Shown: piece by piece, positions 62,205 through 64,000 of the stretch
Position numbering within the stretch: the stretch's first letter is position 1
Layout of the letters: the number at the start of each line of letters is the position of its first letter
NCBI RefSeq assembly: GCF_020532625.1
Contig: NZ_JAJAUY010000008.1
Span: forward strand, 1-64,000
Direction of reading: 5' to 3'
Source: Streptomyces antimicrobicus
GTDB lineage: Bacteria > Actinomycetota > Actinomycetes > Streptomycetales > Streptomycetaceae
DNA: 64,000 nt
Notes under the pieces: model-generated
The model's database searches: none
Told to the model about the DNA's origin: nothing
What the model saw: only the letters and a program-made list of their open reading frames with translations
Translations under genes and position numbers: made by a program

Positions 62205-63791
62205 ATGTCACAACCCTCAGACCCGATCGACATCCACACCACCGCGGGCAAGCTCGCCGATCTCCAGCGACGCATCGACGAAGCCACCCACGCCGGCTCC
62301 GCGCGGGCGGTGGAGAAGCAGCACGCCAAGGGCAAGCTCACGGCGCGCGAGCGGGTGGCGCTGCTGCTGGACGAGGGCTCGTTCGTCGAGCTCGACGAGT
62401 TCGCCCGGCACCGCTCCACCGACTTCGGCATGGAGCACAACCGCCCCTACGGCGACGGCGTCGTCACCGGTTACGGCACCGTCGACGGCCGCCCGGTCGC
62501 CGTGTTCTCGCAGGACTTCACCGTCCTCGGCGGCTCCCTGGGCGAGGTCTTCGGCCAGAAGATCATGAAGGTCATGGACTTCGCGCTGAAGACCGGCTGC
62601 CCGGTCGTCGGCATCAACGACTCCGGCGGCGCCCGCATCCAGGAGGGCGTCATGGCCCTCGGCATGTACGGCGAGATCTTCCGGCGCAACGTGCACGCGT
62701 CCGGTGTGGTCCCGCAGATCTCCCTGATCGTCGGGCCCTGCGCGGGCGGTGCCGTGTACTCCCCCGCGATCACCGACTTCACCGTGATGGTCGACCAGAC
62801 CTCGCACATGTTCATCACCGGCCCGGACGTCATCAAGACCGTCACCGGCGAGGACGTGGGCTTCGAGGAGCTCGGCGGCGCGCGCACGCACAACAGCACC
62901 TCGGGCGTGGCGCACCACATGGCGGGCGACGAGAAGGACGCCATCGAGTACGTCAAGTCCCTGCTGTCGTACCTGCCCTCGAACAACCTCTCGGAGCCGC
63001 CGGCCTTCCCGGAGGAGGCCGACACGGAGGTCTCCGACGTCGACGCCGAGCTGGACACGCTGATCCCGGACAGCGCCAACCAGCCGTACGACATGCACAC
63101 CGTCATCGAGCACGTGCTCGACGAGGGCGAGTTCCTGGAGACCCAGGCGCTGTTCGCCCCGAACATCCTGACCGGCTTCGGCCGCGTCGAGGGCCACCCG
63201 GTGGGCATCGTCGCCAACCAGCCGATGCAGTTCGCCGGCTGCCTGGACATCGACGCCAGCGAGAAGGCGGCCCGGTTCGTCCGGACGTGCGACGCCTTCA
63301 ACATCCCGGTGCTGACGTTCGTGGACGTACCGGGCTTCCTCCCGGGCACCGACCAGGAGTACAACGGAATCATCCGGCGCGGCGCGAAGCTCATCTACGC
63401 CTACGCCGAGGCCACCGTCCCCCTCATCACCGTCATCACCCGCAAGGCGTTCGGCGGCGCGTACGACGTCATGGGCTCCAAGCACCTGGGCGCGGACCTC
63501 AACCTCGCCTGGCCGACCGCGCAGATCGCGGTCATGGGCGCGCAGGGAGCGGTCAACATCCTGCACCGGCGGACCATCGCCGAGGCCGAGGACGTCGAGG
63601 CGACCCGGGCGCGGCTGATCACCGAGTACGAGGACACCCTGCTCAACCCGTACGTCGCCGCCGACCGCGGGTACATCGACGCGGTGGTCATGCCGTCCCA
63701 GACCCGGGCGCAGATCGTCAAGGGGCTGCGCCACCTGCGCACCAAGCGCGAGGCGCTGCCCCCGAAGAAGCACGGCAACATCCCGCTGTAG
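62205..63791 (+). CDS. pccB: Propionyl-CoA carboxylase beta subunit
   Basis: Encodes 528 residues from ATG 62205 with CAGGGAG upstream. The carboxyltransferase domains show [13 protein letters not shown] and [18 protein letters not shown]. Asp in GGAYD is the residue that favours propionyl-CoA in S. coelicolor PccB. It transfers CO2 from biotin to propionyl-CoA to make methylmalonyl-CoA, a precursor for odd fatty acids and polyketides. The biotin-carrying alpha subunit is elsewhere. The next gene is the small epsilon subunit, 11 bases on. Confidence 0.96.
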   Translation: MSQPSDPIDIHTTAGKLADLQRRIDEATHAGSARAVEKQHAKGKLTARERVALLLDEGSFVELDEFARHRSTDFGMEHNRPYGDGVVTGYGTVDGRPVAVFSQDFTVLGGSLGEVFGQKIMKVMDFALKTGCPVVGINDSGGARIQEGVMALGMYGEIFRRNVHASGVVPQISLIVGPCAGGAVYSPAITDFTVMVDQTSHMFITGPDVIKTVTGEDVGFEELGGARTHNSTSGVAHHMAGDEKDAIEYVKSLLSYLPSNNLSEPPAFPEEADTEVSDVDAELDTLIPDSANQPYDMHTVIEHVLDEGEFLETQALFAPNILTGFGRVEGHPVGIVANQPMQFAGCLDIDASEKAARFVRTCDAFNIPVLTFVDVPGFLPGTDQEYNGIIRRGAKLIYAYAEATVPLITVITRKAFGGAYDVMGSKHLGADLNLAWPTAQIAVMGAQGAVNILHRRTIAEAEDVEATRARLITEYEDTLLNPYVAADRGYIDAVVMPSQTRAQIVKGLRHLRTKREALPPKKHGNIPL

Positions 63792-63802
63792 GAGGTATCG
63801 GC

Positions 63803-64000
63803 GTGATCAAGGTCGTCAAGGGCAACCCGACCCCCGAGGAGCTGGCCGCCGCCCTGGCGGTGGTCCGGGCGCGCGCGGCGGTGCTGGCCTCGGCACCGTC
63901 GGGCGCGACCCCGGTGACGCAGGCCTGGTCGGACCCGGCCCGGGTGGCACGGCGCCGGCTGCCGCAGCCGGGGCCGGGCGCGTGGGGCCGTACGTACTGG
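63803..64000 (+). CDS. Acyl-CoA carboxylase epsilon subunit (continues past window)
   Basis: Starts at GTG 63803 behind AGGAGG, 11 bases after pccB. Sixty-six codons are visible without a stop at the window edge; the usual length is about 65-70, so only a few residues should be missing. IKVVKGNPTPEELAAALAVV is the family start and ARVARRRLPQPG its conserved end. The epsilon subunit tightens the alpha-beta complex and raises its activity. Confidence 0.85.
   Translation, partial: MIKVVKGNPTPEELAAALAVVRARAAVLASAPSGATPVTQAWSDPARVARRRLPQPGPGAWGRTYW

Overview
This is a contiguous stretch of a Streptomyces-type actinobacterial chromosome. The base composition is very GC-rich, with strong G/C preference at third codon positions and frequent GTG or TTG starts. 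Typical actinobacterial genes are present: mycothiol amidase mca, a GTP-type PEP carboxykinase, propionyl-CoA carboxylase beta and epsilon, DUF4307 and F420-type oxidoreductase genes. From memory and not checked, the order pckA, mca, greA, ilvA, metB, msrA, L,D-transpeptidase, hutH, GGDEF, cya, birA, pccB matches the S. coelicolor core chromosome. No rRNA, tRNA, CRISPR array, transposase or integrase was seen.

Layout. 1-2.9 kb: start of a Tad/Flp pilus operon (a conserved zinc-ribbon protein, CpaB, CpaE) running off the left edge. 3.1-6.4 kb: a secreted GH18 chitinase with a DasR-type dre site on its promoter, and a secreted M14 carboxypeptidase. 6.4-10.6 kb: a D-amino-acid catabolism module (RidA and an IclR regulator divergent from a D-serine dehydratase-like enzyme and an N-acyl-D-amino-acid deacylase). 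10.6-16.9 kb: YdcF-like protein, cyclophilin, an F420 oxidoreductase with a TetR regulator and a RibD-C protein, an AlaA-like aminotransferase and small unknown genes. 17-20 kb: pckA with a hairpin-rich 3' region, and a hemolysin-III membrane protein.

20-26.8 kb holds a coupled operon: a CslA-like synthase, a GT39-like membrane transferase, a Dpm-GtrA fusion, then a secreted GlxA-like radical copper oxidase with an Excalibur-like tail. It resembles the known cslA-glxA envelope-glycan pair with two lipid-linked-sugar steps added.

29.2-33.9 kb is a clear foreign insertion of lower GC between housekeeping genes. It carries a three-gene operon: DUF3696-type AAA ATPase, TOPRIM/DUF4435-like protein and a DUF262 protein. 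The first two resemble the PARIS (AriA/AriB) defence pair. This is the best candidate for an undescribed defence variant here.

34-48 kb is mostly core: an NmrA/TetR divergent pair sharing a striking operator, mca, greA, a DrrAB-type exporter, ilvA, metB, an M48 protease and msrA. A 102-bp palindromic element and a 17-bp tandem repeat lie between 42.66 and 42.88 kb. 48.5-52.1 kb encodes a 1,200-residue fusion of a P-loop NTPase, a TPR-like region and a GT4 glycosyltransferase, a candidate signalling or conflict protein.

52-64 kb: GNAT protein, L,D-transpeptidase lipoprotein, a small LADTG sortase substrate, hutH, a GGDEF protein, a Uma2 protein, enoyl-CoA hydratase, adenylate cyclase, biotin ligase and pccB with its epsilon partner. 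BirA supplies biotin attachment for the carboxylase complex whose beta and epsilon subunits are divergently encoded next to it.
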